From Cinnamomum chago (Eukaryota > Streptophyta > Magnoliopsida > Laurales > Lauraceae): DNA of 64,000 nucleotides. The notes below the pieces were generated by a model. That model saw nothing but the letters and a program-made list of their open reading frames with translations, was not told where the DNA came from and did no database searches. Positions 12,641 through 24,337 of the stretch are shown piece by piece (positions within the stretch are counted from its first letter, which is position 1; every line of letters begins with the position of its first letter). The stretch covers positions 74,594,501 to 74,658,500 of the forward strand of contig CP142452.1 of the NCBI GenBank assembly GCA_038049695.1. The letters run 5' to 3'. Made by a program: the position numbers and the translations under genes.

Positions 12641-12939
12641 GGAAGGCGTGTTATTGGAGTCCATTGGACTTAGTTGGAAGCTTAAAGGGCACGTTTGTGT
12701 ATATAGCTACGGAAAACCAGTGATGATTTCCTCGTTGGGAAATCATTTCCACTTTCCCTGCTTTTCCGAAAAAACAGCAGCGGCAGGAACGTGCCCTAAA
12801 ATGTATTGGAACAACATTCTCATCATGAGAAAGATTTTGACCATAAAAACAAAGCTTATTGGCGGTCTACATCCAATGCTCTGTTTCATGGCAGCTTATG
12901 TTTTTTTGATGGAAACAAACAGGGTCAAGGGAGGGCTGC

Positions 12940-12990
12940 GCGGGGGCGGAGGAAAGAGACAGACAATGTTTCTCTTTCCTCCGCCCCCGC
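12940..12990. repeat. Perfect 20-bp GC-rich inverted repeat
   Basis: The arm GCGGGGGCGGAGGAAAGAGA at 12940-12959 is exactly reversed and complemented at 12971-12990, with an 11-nt loop. A GCACGTGGCGCC box follows at once. A related ggggcgga...ttctctttcc stretch lies at about 32,168-32,200 in the expansin intron. It is probably part of a foldback element; no target-site duplication was identified. Confidence 0.85.
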
Positions 12991-13788
12991 ACGTGGCGCC
13001 CCCTGATTGGTCCAAAGAGGGGATCCGGTTCTTTTTTATACGGTGACATCCATGGTGGGCCCCACCTGATGAATGACTCATATCTCAAATAAATGCATAC
13101 ATGTATGCTGTGACTAAGGTGTTCAATTGCCTGTTGGGACTAGGGAGAAGCTTGCATTGTGTATATCATATATGATACTTCACTTTTTATATGTAAAATC
13201 CGTGACCCTGCATTATCCATGGCATGCCCCGTCCTATTTAGGCATCATAGGGGCGAAGTGAATGAGAGCTTTTATATTTGGTAATACAAACTGTAACGCG
13301 ATTCAGATATTGATAGACAAATTGGTATTTCAAATATTTCTATGGGGGCGCGTTTTGGATGTCCTAAATTGGCAGTTAACTGTTCTGTTTGTTTCTGTAG
13401 ACTCTATCAATTACTGTTGTTGCCTGTTTTGACACATTTAGCTTCTCTCTAATTCTTTTCTCATTAGGTATTCGCTAGCTGGATGGAGTAGTCTGGATAA
13501 GATGAGATGTGCATAGAGCGATGTGATTATTATATTTGATAGAGATCATATAGGAAACCGAAGATGAGATTGTGTAAGTTGCAGTTGTCAGATTGAATAT
13601 TTACATGCCCCTTCAATAAGGGGAAGGAAAAGCAAGATTAGCATTCCAAGAGACCCATTCAGAATGCCCCTGGAGTGGATTATTTGAATAGGAAGGTGGA
13701 GGAAAAGAAAAACCACATAGAATTTGCCAAGTTCGTTTTAAAAAAAAGTGCGCCATTTGAGGCTAGGCCATTTCATTCTGTGATTACA

Positions 13789-16700
13789 ATGGAGACTCCT
13801 AGTAAGTTTTCTAAAGAGCATGACGAAGCACAAAAGTGGAACAAGTTGGTGGTAGACCTAGCCAATATAGTCGATGTGAAGAATTTTCAATTGAAAGAAA
13901 TAGAACGCAAGTATGATAAGGTTTCTGTATCACTCAGTAGCATGGTTGAAGAGAAGAACAAGCTTTATCAATCCCTCAGCAGCATGGTTGAAGAGAAGAA
14001 CATGGTTTCTCAATCCCTCAGCAGCATGGTTGAAGAGAAGAACATGGTTTCTCAATCCCTCAGCAGCATGGTTGAGGAGAAGAACAAGCTTTCTCAATCC
14101 CTCAGCAGCATGGTTGAAGAGAAGAACAAGCTTTCTCAATCCCTCAGTAGCATGGTTGAAGAAAAGAACGAGCTTTCTCAATCCCTCAGTGGCACGGTTG
14201 AAGAGAAGAACAAGCTTTCTCAATCCCTTAGTTGCATGGTGGTAGAGAACACCAAGCTATCTCAATACTGTAGCTGCATAGTTGAAGGTATTATTACTTT
14301 AGGATTGTTACACATTTTTAATTTTACTTGCTCAGCGTGCTCATGCTTACTTCTATGTGGATATGAAAAAATTCATTACACTTTCTTTCAGGATAATTTA
14401 TCATCTTTAGGAGTTACATCATCCTTTCAATTGGATATAATTATACGCACAATGTCCTCCAACAGCGACTCTAAATAGGGTCTGCGGCCTGTGATCCAAG
14501 TGATTGAACTATTATGACCCATAGTGGGTTGACCATGCACCAAAAAATGTCCTCAATTAGACATCCTAACCTTCTGATTGACAGCCTGCAGATCAACAGT
14601 AAAAATGAAATACACCAGTTGTCCGCATTTAACGCTAAAAGTGATCCACAATGAAGCTGTTGGGTCAACCATCCATGGGCCTCAGAAGTCAGAAGTACAA
14701 ACTCAAGTCCCAAGGACAAATGGGGCCCAGGTAATCAATGGGCCTGAGCAATCTCATTTACAGTAATATCGTGAATGATTTTACTGGAGGGGCCTGTCTG
14801 GTATATGAATGCGGTGTCCTATAGAAGGTTGAGGTTTCTTTAAGTACTTTTGTCGAAATTATTTTGCTCATGTGCTTTGCAAGCTGATCTGAGATGGAGG
14901 GGATAAGGCTTGACATTGTTATGTATTATTTTCAAAGTCATAATCCCAGAGAAGTTGCTTTAATGCTGTTAACAATTGGAACAAATGTTGCAGATATGCC
15001 ATTTTCTTCAATTGAAAAATAGGAAGAAACAAGCCTTACAGTCAACCTATTTGAATAGCATGCATTATCTACATGTCAAACAGGCACTATAAGAAGAAAT
15101 TGTCCGTAGTTTGCTGTTTGCCCTGAACTGTTTCAGGGAGATTTTATGAAATGGGAGTCATGGGACCCAATTTTTTATTGATTTCTTTCTTCAATGGGCC
15201 TTCCCTCCAATTTTTTGATCAATTCTTTTGTGAAGGATTGTGTATCTCACACTAAATTTTTGCATGATGTTTTACTCATTTAGATGCATTTTTAACAGAT
15301 TCAATTAGATGCATGCATGATGTTTTTCTCATATTCTTGTTTTTCTTGAGTATTAAAAACTCATATTCCATTGAAAAGAAATAGTATGGCTCTGATTAAA
15401 AACCACATGAGAATGCAACTCTGTATGACGCATTTATGTGGCCAACCTATGAATATACTTGTTGATATCAATCTACATGGTGCTTCAACCTCAATAACAA
15501 ACGACAAAGGGAATAGGAGATTACCATGTTGAAGGCCATGTGAGCTTCTAAACAAAAATTTGGGAGAGCCATTAATCATAACAAAGAGATATGCTGAAGA
15601 AATACACATGAATCCAAGATCTCTACCTCACGCTAAATCCCACCTGATACAGCAGGAAACCTAGAAATGCCTAAGCAACCATATGGTATGCTTTTCCAAA
15701 GTCAAGCTTGCACGTAACACCAGGTTTCTTTATTTATGACGTGAAACGAAAGTTGAATCATTCATGTGCAATAAGCACATATCTAAGATTTGTCACCTCT
15801 CAAGGATGGCTCCTTGTAAGTCTGAAATAGTGGATCGTAGACATTGCTTCAATCTATTAGCTAACACCTCTGCAAGAATTTTATATACAATCCTGGTCAG
15901 ATTTATAGTTCTGAAATCTTTTACAGTTGTCTTGGTGATAGATATGGATATTTTCTGACATGAAGCTGAAATATTGGCCATTGCAGCTGACAACCAGCAT
16001 ACTGGTATACAAGTCACAGACTAGTCATACTGGCGAGGAACAAGAAATATCTGATTTTATATCTACCAATAGAAAAAGATCTGAATTGACAGCTATTTCC
16101 TAATTTCTTTACTAGTTTTGTTCTTGATCATTGTGGACTCTGGACAAATGTTGGGTTACTTAAAACTCTCTCTTGAACTTAGCAGTGGGATTTTACCTGC
16201 CTATGTGTTCATCATCCTGAATGGTTGTTTTATATTATTATTGGATTTGTACGACTCGAACTCCTTCATTTTTGCCCCCATAAGTTAGACCTTGCTGGCT
16301 CTAACCTGCTGAGGTACAGGCGGTGACATGTTTTTTTTAATTTGCTATTGCTTATTTCATTCTTAAATTTTTTTTTATCAGAAAGAAGACAGATGTGGAA
16401 TATTGTACATGAGAATGGAAAATTGAAGTTCGAGTTGGAATCTCTAATGCAAGAACTTAAGCAGCGAGGTAAAGATTTGGAAAATTTTGGAGCCCAGAAT
16501 ATAATTAAAATGAAGAAAATGAATGTTGACCAAAAAAAGGTAAATGTACTCTAAGATTTTTGCATTGTATTGAGTTGTGTGGATAAGAGAACATGATATG
16601 AATGGTTATTTAAAAATAAATAAAGAGAGAACAATTTTGAAACTGTCAACCGCATGGTCTGTTAATGTTTTGTGGATAATCTGGATCAACTCCAAACTGT

Positions 16701-19700
16701 GACTGGTTTGAATACTTTGGCAGAACATTTGGTATTTGTGGTGCTACTGCTGTGCAGTTGAGGAGGCGTGGAAGGAATTGCTTCAGGCAGGAATGGAATG
16801 CCTTTTTTCTTCATCTTTTTTTTTACCCAAACTCAAATCAGCATCTTCAATTCTCGCTGATAATGATTTGGGGTGTAAAAAAAAATGAGTATTCTCCCAT
16901 CTGATGTAGTTTACAGCTCCAAGTGCAAAGAGGGATGGAAAAACATTCACTGCCAAAATATTCATACTGCTTGTAATTTGGGGCACATCCAAACTACTGT
17001 TATGCAATTACACACTGCACAATCCGTTACCAGTTGTGGTGAAATGGAAAAGCAGGAAAATCGAAAGCTCCGGATTATGAAGAGGAAGTTGCAGGTTCTA
17101 GAACGCAAAGGAGGTTACAGTGATTTTAAAGTACAGAAGAAAGTGGATGGAGGTAACAATGACTGTAAAATACAGATGAAAATAGATGGAGTAAACCAAG
17201 AGCAGGCAGATAAAGATGAAGAAATAGAAAATTTGGAATCTCTGAATCGAGTTCTTATAGTGAAAGCTCAGACAAGTAACAATGAGCTACAGGAAGCTCG
17301 CAAGGAATTGATTAATGTACGGATTTTCTGTCTCTTCGTATCTGTTCGTTCTTAACAGTATTTCTGCTAATACCATTATGAAAAAAGGAGGTTTTCGTGA
17401 TCACACAGCTGGAATTAGCTTCCAACTTGATGTTTCCTCCCTAAACATCTGCATGGGTGCCTTGACCCAAGAATTAAGTGAGTCAATTTTATCAGGTGTA
17501 CCACCATAATGTTGGTTGTTGGTGAGTTCATTTCACTTTTCCATCTTTTCCAGACCTTTGTGCCTGCATGACCTGATGAGCTGACTGACTTATTTTTGAG
17601 TTAGGGAATCTACATATTGTGGTTGATTAGATATGCAACTAGGATGCTATTTGAAGATTGGCTAATAGAATTCCCAAAACTCTTAGTAATAAATTTGCGA
17701 AGCTACGTGGATGGCTTATGAAGGATGCTATTTATCTTTTATCTTACATCTCATATCACAATCAACTCAAGTTTCAAATTATTGAAGGAATAATATTTTC
17801 TCTCCAGGGATTTCAAGGCCTTTCAAGTGCCCGTTCTTTGATTGGAATAAAGAGATTGGGAGAGCTCAATGTAAAACCATTTCGAAATGCATGCCAACAA
17901 AGATTTTCCTCTGGAGAAGCGGAGATTAAATCAGTTGAATTATCCTCCTTGTGGCAAAATCATATTAACGATCCACAGTGGCATCCTTTTAAATTTGCCA
18001 ATATTGATGGAAAGCTTCTGGTATGTCTATCTTTCAAATATGGTACTTGATGTTCTGCCAAAATCTTAGATAGCATGTTGTGTTGTTATTGCTAATAACT
18101 GGTGCAAATTTCAATTACCCCCACTCAGATAGTGATATTTTGCAATGTTAGTAAATTCAATAGCCAATCAAATTATATACAGTTTTTGTTCAACTAAAAT
18201 TAGGTTGCAGAAGTTTGTTAGCTTTAGTAGATGGCTTTGTGCCAATTAAAGAAGATTACAAAATAATAGTAAATATAAATGATAGAAAAAATATATATAT
18301 TAGTAGGGGAGGGAGGGAGGGAGTTTATTTCTTCATTATGCAAAAGAAAATATTAGAAAATATTCCTTAGCATTGTTGTTCTAAATATTCATTCATCATC
18401 ATCACCTCAGCCTTATCCCATTCATATCCATTGTTGTTGCTGCGAAGGAACATAATTTCAAGAAATCTTGGGGAACATCATATTATAAAATGTCTGGTAA
18501 TTTTTAAATACACCATATAGGAACACCATTACTGTGGTATCCTAGTGATCTGTTAGGATATCAATTAACTGTGATTAGGATAATTGATTGATTGTAATTC
18601 CCTTATTCAGGGATTGTAATTACCAAATAATTACCAAATTGGTACAAAATTATAGAAGGGGGGTCAACTACTAGATGGGCTCACTCCACTTTACCCAAAA
18701 CTTCTTGCATCACTGATTTTGTTAGTCATATATGTGATGCAATTATGCAAACAATACTGATTTGGGACTTTGGGTTAAGTGATCTATCTGGGAATTAATA
18801 ATTTGCTTTTTTTTTTTTTTTTGGGTGGGGGGGAGTGGTAAAAGATTTTACTCTGGGGCCTTCATTCATCCTAATTATAAAAGGTTCCAATTCTGACTTA
18901 TTGATGGAGCAGTAACCCACTGGGCCTGAAAAGGATAGCATTTTAGCACCTGCATTGTCCTTAATAACTCCACCCAGACCTGCCACACTCTTGGATCATC
19001 GATTGCATTATTGTCAAAGTTCAGTTTATAGTAGCTTGGAGGAGGACACCACCTTGGAAGATAACTGGGATTAAAAGATGAAGAAAAAGCAATCTCGTTC
19101 CAACTTCTCAAAATGGAGTCAGTTGAGTAATCATGAAAGCGGGGAAGGGCAGGGACGTAAGATGCAACAAGGAACCAAAGCCTTGTTTGTCAACATGGCC
19201 ATGAGGAAGGAAGACCACAACACAAATTTCTCTTTCCAAAAGAACCCAAATGATGGCAAGAAAGGAGATTCGCCACATGGCTCTGTTTCTAGCTGAACCC
19301 ACTGCCAATCTCCAAGCATCAAGCATATGGTCCAGTCTATTTGGGCCCACCTAACTTCCTAGCATCGAATACTGCAAACCAAAGGGCACCTTGCAATTAA
19401 GCAATAAATGGTCCAAAGATTCCAATTCAGCCAAACACATGATGCAACCATTTACAATAATCTTCTTGTGCTACTAAAGATTATCCATAGTGAGAACCTT
19501 GCCCATGCTAGCCAACCAGCCAAAAGCAACAACTTGCTCTTGGGGGGTTTTGGCTTTGATGGTAACAATAATTTGTTTCAGGTTGTTTTTGTAATTTGCA
19601 AGAATGGAACTTGTTTAAAATTTTGCTTATTAAGCCAAATGAATCAAAATAGTCTTGGAGTTCTAGGAATTGCATTAATTGCTAGTTTGGAAGACTAGGA

Positions 19701-22267
19701 ATTGTATTATTTACTAGTCTTGAAGATCTAAAAGTAACATTCCTAGGAACTTTCATGTTGTTAAATTCATAGTCTTGGCAGTGTAAGAGTTGCATTTGAA
19801 TTTTCATGTTAGTAATTGTGAGTTATGTCCTTGAGTCTATATAAAGGGGTTCAGACTGTAAACCGGAAGGCATCCATCTTTTGTTATTATCTTTTGGTAA
19901 TGAAATATTCCTTGTTTTTTCTTTTTAGAACCTATCTACCATCCGATTCGATCTTTGTTTTGGATTCCTAATGAGTTGTTGCTAACCCAGTCTTGGCTCA
20001 TCTTCAGCCACCCGGTTTTGCACTAATATACATTTAGTAAAACCCACAAATTGCAAATTGTTCAGCCTCACTACCCAAATGAGGAGTTGAAGGGATCATA
20101 CCACTAATATTATGATTGCCATATCTTCATTATCAAAGTAGTGCATTAGTTGTCCACATCCATATGACTGCTGAGGATAATGATGTAAAAAAGGGTCATG
20201 TGCATATGGATGCTGCCGTTAAGTTCAACAATCACATGTAAACCATAGATCTATGGATTTAATTGCAAATCCCTAAATATATGTTAATTACTTCATACAT
20301 GTCGTTTTAAAGTAATCTAAAACTACATATCATTCACTATTTTTTAAATACTAATTTATTTTTGGCTTGAATCTTTGTTAGAGGGTAGACATATGGATTT
20401 TACCTCATATTGATGGATCTAGGACATTTGTATGATTTTAGTTTTTTAATACTTAAATGCACAAAAAACACTTTTCTGAACCCTTTTTTTTAAATCCAAA
20501 AGTAAACGCCAATAAAACATGAATTTGTTCATAATTTTTTTTGCTTATCTTCTTCTTTCATTTTTTTAATATTCATTTTTAACACTATTATATAATTAAT
20601 TTTTTTAGGATTCATGTTTTAACGGTAATGGCTTTAAGTCCTTGTTTCTTTTCTTTTCTTGGAAGGTATCTTTCAAATTATTATTTTTTGGGAAGGTAAT
20701 GGAATTTTTTCTCTTGTAATGACTTAAATTCATAAATTATGACTAAATAAGATGGGTCCTCCAATGGAGTCATGAGTGGTAGTATTACACCCCAAAAGTT
20801 TTTTTTTTTTTTTTTCTTTTTTTGCCCCTTCTTCTATACCTTGCTGATGATCCCCCCTTAAGCAAGTAGGCTTTGGTACTCCACCCTCTTTTATCCATTG
20901 GATGAAATACCAAATGGACCCTCTGCATCGATGTTTCTCTCATAATAAGGCTATGGTTGCACAGAGGTGTGATTACTGCATTCTTTTGCATATGTGTTTG
21001 AATTTATAATGCCTTCCACTTGTGTCTTTACTAACTAAATACATGCAGACATGTATCTCTATTTTCCCTGTAAAATTGCTACCTATAAATGCTTGCATTT
21101 ATGGATCTTATCGCCTATTTCTGCTTGTCTGTGTCTTGTAAAAAGTCTATTGCATTCCCTTGCACACAAATTGGCAATTTAGATTCTTCAATTGGTGGGA
21201 CTGATTGTGGATAAGGCATGTGTGGAAAAATGTAATGCAAAGCCCTCCTATGTGTGATCCTATCTTTATTGGTCCCAAATGAAAAGTTTGACCATCAATT
21301 CACGTTTAGTGATAACCATCAATTCACATTCTAGACTTTTAGGGATGTCATCGAGTCATGAACTAATGATTGATCCTACCAAAATGAACAGTCTGGATGA
21401 CAAAGTTTTGGCTCCCTGTACAATTCTGGATAAGAATCTTTTTATACGTGATCAAACATGCAATCTCTTTTGTCCATGTTTTATATTTTGGAAAGTTTGT
21501 CGTTTTGATTGTTAACCTACATGAGGATTTGGTTCATGTTAGATCAGAATAGAGAAACTAAATTCAAGTGGCCTACCCCAAAATAGTTGGGATAAGGCTT
21601 TGGTGGTGGTGGTGGTGGTGATGTTGTTGTTGTTTTGAATTTTAAAGATTTTCCTCTTCTTTAGTTGCTGCAAAATCAACTATTTGTAAAACAGCCATAG
21701 AGAAGCATATGGCTCTACCAACTGTTAGATCAGAATAGAGAAACTAAATTCAAGTGGCCAACCCCAAAATAGTTGGGATAAGGCTTTGGTGGTGGTGGTG
21801 GTGGTGATGTTGTTGTTGTTTTGAATGTTAAAGATTTTCCTCTTCTTTAGTTGCTGCAAAATCAACTATTTGTAAAACAGCCATAGAGAAGCATATGGCT
21901 CTACCAACTGTGTAGGATACTTTGGTTATTAGGTTATGTTAGGTACCCATGCAACACATCCATTTTGCATCACATTTCTGTTATCTATTTGATTTATATG
22001 CGTTCAAGTTTGCTTGACTATTATTGCTGAATAATGCAGGAAACAATTGATGATGGTGATGCAAGAGTGAAAGAGCTCAAGGATGAATGGGGTGATGAAG
22101 TGTACAAGGCTGTCACCACAGCCTTGTTGGAGCTAAACGACTGCAACCCAAGTGGGAGATATGCTGTTCAAGAACTCTGGAACTTTAAAGAAAATCGGAA
22201 AGCCAGTTTAAAGGAGGGTATTCATTATATCTTGAATCAACTGAAGATTCATAAGCGGCGAAAGTGA
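13789..22267 (+). CDS. XH-domain coiled-coil protein (IDN2/FDM-related), XS domain not seen
   Basis: Related to IDN2/FDM factors, which bind RNA and act in RNA-directed DNA methylation. Pieces: 13789 (or upstream)-14287, 16382-16539, about 16926-17316, 17808-18020, 22040-22267. Piece 1 matches the family coiled-coil start (LVVDLANIVDVKN..LKEIERKY). Piece 2 has ENGKLKFELESLMQELKQRG. Piece 3 ends NNELQEARKELIN. Pieces 4 and 5 make a complete XH domain (IGIKRLGELNVKPF, SLWQNHINDPQWHPFK, NPSGRYAVQELWNFKE) and end KRRK-stop. Junctions 1-2, 3-4 and 4-5 are in phase. The acceptor of piece 3 is unclear: ttacag at about 16912-16917 gives a frameshift, while weaker in-phase AGs follow. Family members normally carry zf-XS and XS domains before the coiled coil; neither is recognisable upstream in this window. 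The first in-frame ATG is at 13789, but the open frame runs further upstream. It may be an N-truncated working gene or a decaying copy. Confidence 0.72.
13930..14265 (+). repeat. In-frame 42-bp coding minisatellite (8 units of 14 residues)
   Basis: Eight contiguous 42-bp units encode variants of SLSSMVEEKNKLSQ; a ninth degenerates into YCSCIVEG. Units 2-6 differ by only a few bases. Since 42 bp is 14 residues, two exact heptads, each added unit keeps the coiled-coil register. The family prototype has about one such segment, so this looks like a local expansion. Confidence 0.95.
15361..16017 (-). pseudogene. L1-type LINE reverse transcriptase fragments
   Basis: Two pieces of LINE ORF2 lie antisense in the first large intron of the XH gene. 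At about 15,790-15,925 the translation VKDFRTINLTRIVYKILAEV matches the RT finger region (family DFRPISL..YKIIAKVLANRL). At about 15,480-15,580 INGSPKFLFRSSHGLQHGNL matches the palm region around GLRQGDPLSPLLF. The catalytic YxDD box is not seen. The element is truncated and frame-broken. Confidence 0.75.
18830..19560 (-). pseudogene. LINE ORF2 C-terminus: zf-RVT and RNase H remnants
   Basis: Antisense in the last intron of the XH gene. From 19,560 downward the translation gives FGWLASMGKVLTMDNL, then CLAELESLDHLLLNC (zinc-binding RT-associated domain). Near 19,040-18,860, in more than one frame, it gives YYKLNFDNNAIDDP and LGGVIKDNAGAKMLSFSGPV (RNase H-like domain). Frameshifts and stops show it is dead. 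Confidence 0.75.
19574..20022 (+). mobile_element. LTR-like segment inside the LINE
   Basis: LINE similarity ends abruptly near 19,560. The next 450 bp have LTR-like content: a TATATAAA box at 19838-19845, a short leader, an A/T-rich terminator-like tract and a possible TG...CA boundary ending ttttgca at 20022. No target-site duplication was found, so the boundaries are tentative. Confidence 0.35.
21538..21909 (+). repeat. 186-bp recent tandem duplication
   Basis: Unit 1 (21538-21723) and unit 2 (21724-21909) differ at only about two positions. Each contains accccaaaatagttgggata followed by (GGT)n and (GTT)n, a signature seen at the 3' ends of plant RTE-type LINEs with simple-repeat tails. 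It lies about 130 bp upstream of the final XH exon. Confidence 0.9.
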
Positions 22268-22435
22268 CAAAAGCCAAGGTCAAACTACCACCATGATGTC
22301 GGTACTTGGTATGCATACTACCAAGACCAGTTTAGAGATCTGCTTAGTGTAGAGTCCATTCATTCTACTTTGTTCTAATTTCAGTATCAACCTGGAAGTC
22401 TAATAGTAACTATGTTGCACAATTCAGTCGGAAAG

Positions 22436-22441
22436 AATAAA
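22436..22441 (+). terminator. Poly(A) signal AATAAA of the XH gene
   Basis: AATAAA lies 169 nt after the stop codon of the XH reading frame, followed by T-rich sequence. It fits a plant 3' UTR of normal length. Confidence 0.5.
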
Positions 22442-22499
22442 GTCTATCATATGTTACTTGTGTAGAAAATAGACATTGCCCTTTGTAATGTAAATATAT

Positions 22500-24330
22500 T
22501 TTTTATACTAACATTTATTTGGTATTTGTATTATTACTTTTTCCCTAAGGGCACGTTTGGCAAATTGAGAAGAATCCCTTAGTTAGAGGTTTTCTTTGGT
22601 ATGTTGGAATCAAGTCATCCTCAAAGAGGATTTCCTAAAAATAGTTCCACGTTTGGCAGAAGAGAGGAATCATGGAGTCCATGCATTATGTGATCCAACA
22701 ATAAGAAGTTTTTAGTCAATTTCTCATAATCCATGAAATATCAAGGGCTGATCTTTCATTCCACAATCACTTTTGGCTCTTTAGATATTCTAAACGGTTC
22801 AGATTGTGCAAAGGGGGCCACATAAGTTAAAAAATTAACATTTTAGATTATGAACGTTTTTGCAAATATCTCAAAATAGAGGATAGATCTACGGTTGAAA
22901 GTTGGGCCCCTAGTTGTATTTGGTCTCCTCTAAACTATTCACGGTTCAGATGATGATTTCGAGGCCCACAAAAATAAAAAAATTGAAAAAAACAGATTGC
23001 CAATAATCCCCTTTTTTTTAACTGTGGGGCATATTAACAGTCAGAATGGTTTTGCAAATATCTCAAGTTATAGATGGAATCAACGGCTGATTTTTGGTAT
23101 GGTAGCCGTTTTGGACCTTGTGAACAATTTTACCGGTTTAGATCTTGATTGTGGGGCCCATGAAAACCTAAATAAATGAGCTTTGGTGTGGTAGAAGTAG
23201 TTGCTAGTACAGTTGCATTTTTTAGACTAAGGAAAATAACCATTTTTTCTTAATTTCTAATTTTTGTTGGATCTTTTGGTTGACCCTAGATGGGTGAGAT
23301 AGGATAAGACTGGTGATACTGATTGGTCTTCTGCGTCTGCAACTGTGTTTGCTTCCTTCTGCTGCTTGTCAATCGGAGATACTTATATAAGCTTGAACAA
23401 CTGCCTCTTGTATTTCAAGTGGGTGGGGAGCTCTAGTGTGAGCTGAAACCAAGGACTCTTCTGTGGCATTAGGCTTGTAACCAGTGTGCAACTTGCATCA
23501 TTGGCAGTAAGACCCACCTGTGTCCTGTGCTTGTCTTTGATTTTGGTAGACCATATCATAAGACTCTTAGCATTCTCTTCTCTCTCAGCCTGCGTCTGGC
23601 TGTATGTATTTCACTTGAAATTTACTTCATTATTTTTTTGTTTTTGGGTGTTTGAGAGCCTTTTTGCCAATGCAGTTCACCTGAAAGTATATTTTACATT
23701 ATGCATTGTGAGTATAATATTTGGTTTATTTCATTTTCTGTGCTTACCTCATCATCTCTCTTTGGCATTATGTAAGGGTATGTTTGGAAGCAATCCTAAT
23801 TAGTATAAAAAATTATCCACTTAATTAGTGGATGATTTTGATTGCTCCAAAACCATGTGTTCTCTAAGTTGATATTAGAGCTAAGAAGACCATAGGCTAT
23901 AGCTCCTTTCTCATCTTCTCCTTAATCTACTCTTTTTCCTTTCTGCTGCATACAAACGATTGATTGGACCCCACTTGTGGAAGGCTAGAATTTTGAAGAA
24001 GATTCGGCCTGGTTCTTTTTCCACAATTTCTTTATTAATTCTTAAGTTCATTTGAGCTCCTTCACTATTTCTTTAGAGTTAAGCTTTGAGATTCATAGGG
24101 CTGAGGCTATATCTTAATAAATGAAAGGACAAGACATGATCTAGGTTTTGCTTGCTCTGGAAAATTTCACACCATTGTCTGTTTTCATTAGTGATTTATA
24201 CAGCACCAATGCCTGTTTTCATCAGTGATTTATACAATCTTTTTGGAGAGGTTTTGTGTGAAATTCTCTTCATCTTCTCTTTTGCTTTCTATGTGAGAAT
24301 TTGGTGCAAGACCATTATAATCATTTGGTG
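22500..24330. other. Gene-free stretch with MITE-like ends
   Basis: A gggcacgtttggcaaa motif at about 22,551 with gtttggcag near 22,660 suggests hAT-type MITE debris. The open frame at 23,486-23,803 is merely hydrophobic and has no family signature. Nothing else is supported. Confidence 0.4.
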
Positions 24331-24337
24331 TGAGACC

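Larger units (their letters stand above)
18021..22039 (+). other. Last intron of the XH gene (4.0 kb)
   Basis: Donor CTG|GTATGT and acceptor aatgcag|GAAACA. Contents: a GGGGAGGGAGGGAGGGAG tract at 18306-18323 (G-quadruplex-capable on the sense strand), LINE remnants, an LTR-like segment, AT-rich DNA from 20,200 to 20,800 and the 186-bp duplication. Confidence 0.7.

Noticed and set aside
12648-13088. Overlapping frames on both strands around the hairpin
   Set aside because: The inverted repeat makes mirrored translations; composition is non-protein-like and no domain is seen.
9000-13650. Upstream XS/zf-XS exons for the XH gene
   Set aside because: I looked for the WPWMG, RLRDEL and HPLWN-type motifs in all frames by eye and found none; the 5' part, if any, is not in this window.
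13913-14245. Long frames in the other frame and on the opposite strand over the 42-bp array
   Set aside because: Since 42 is a multiple of three, every frame without a stop in one unit stays open. They are repeat shadows.
20030-20115. LRR-protein-like peptide on the minus strand (SGMIPSTPHLGSEAEQ)
   Set aside because: It is only one short LRR-like phrase with no LxxLxLxxN repeats nearby; coincidence is likely.
23486-23803. 105-codon hydrophobic frame
   Set aside because: T-rich DNA translates to Leu/Phe/Cys; there is no conserved motif, splice context or neighbouring exon.
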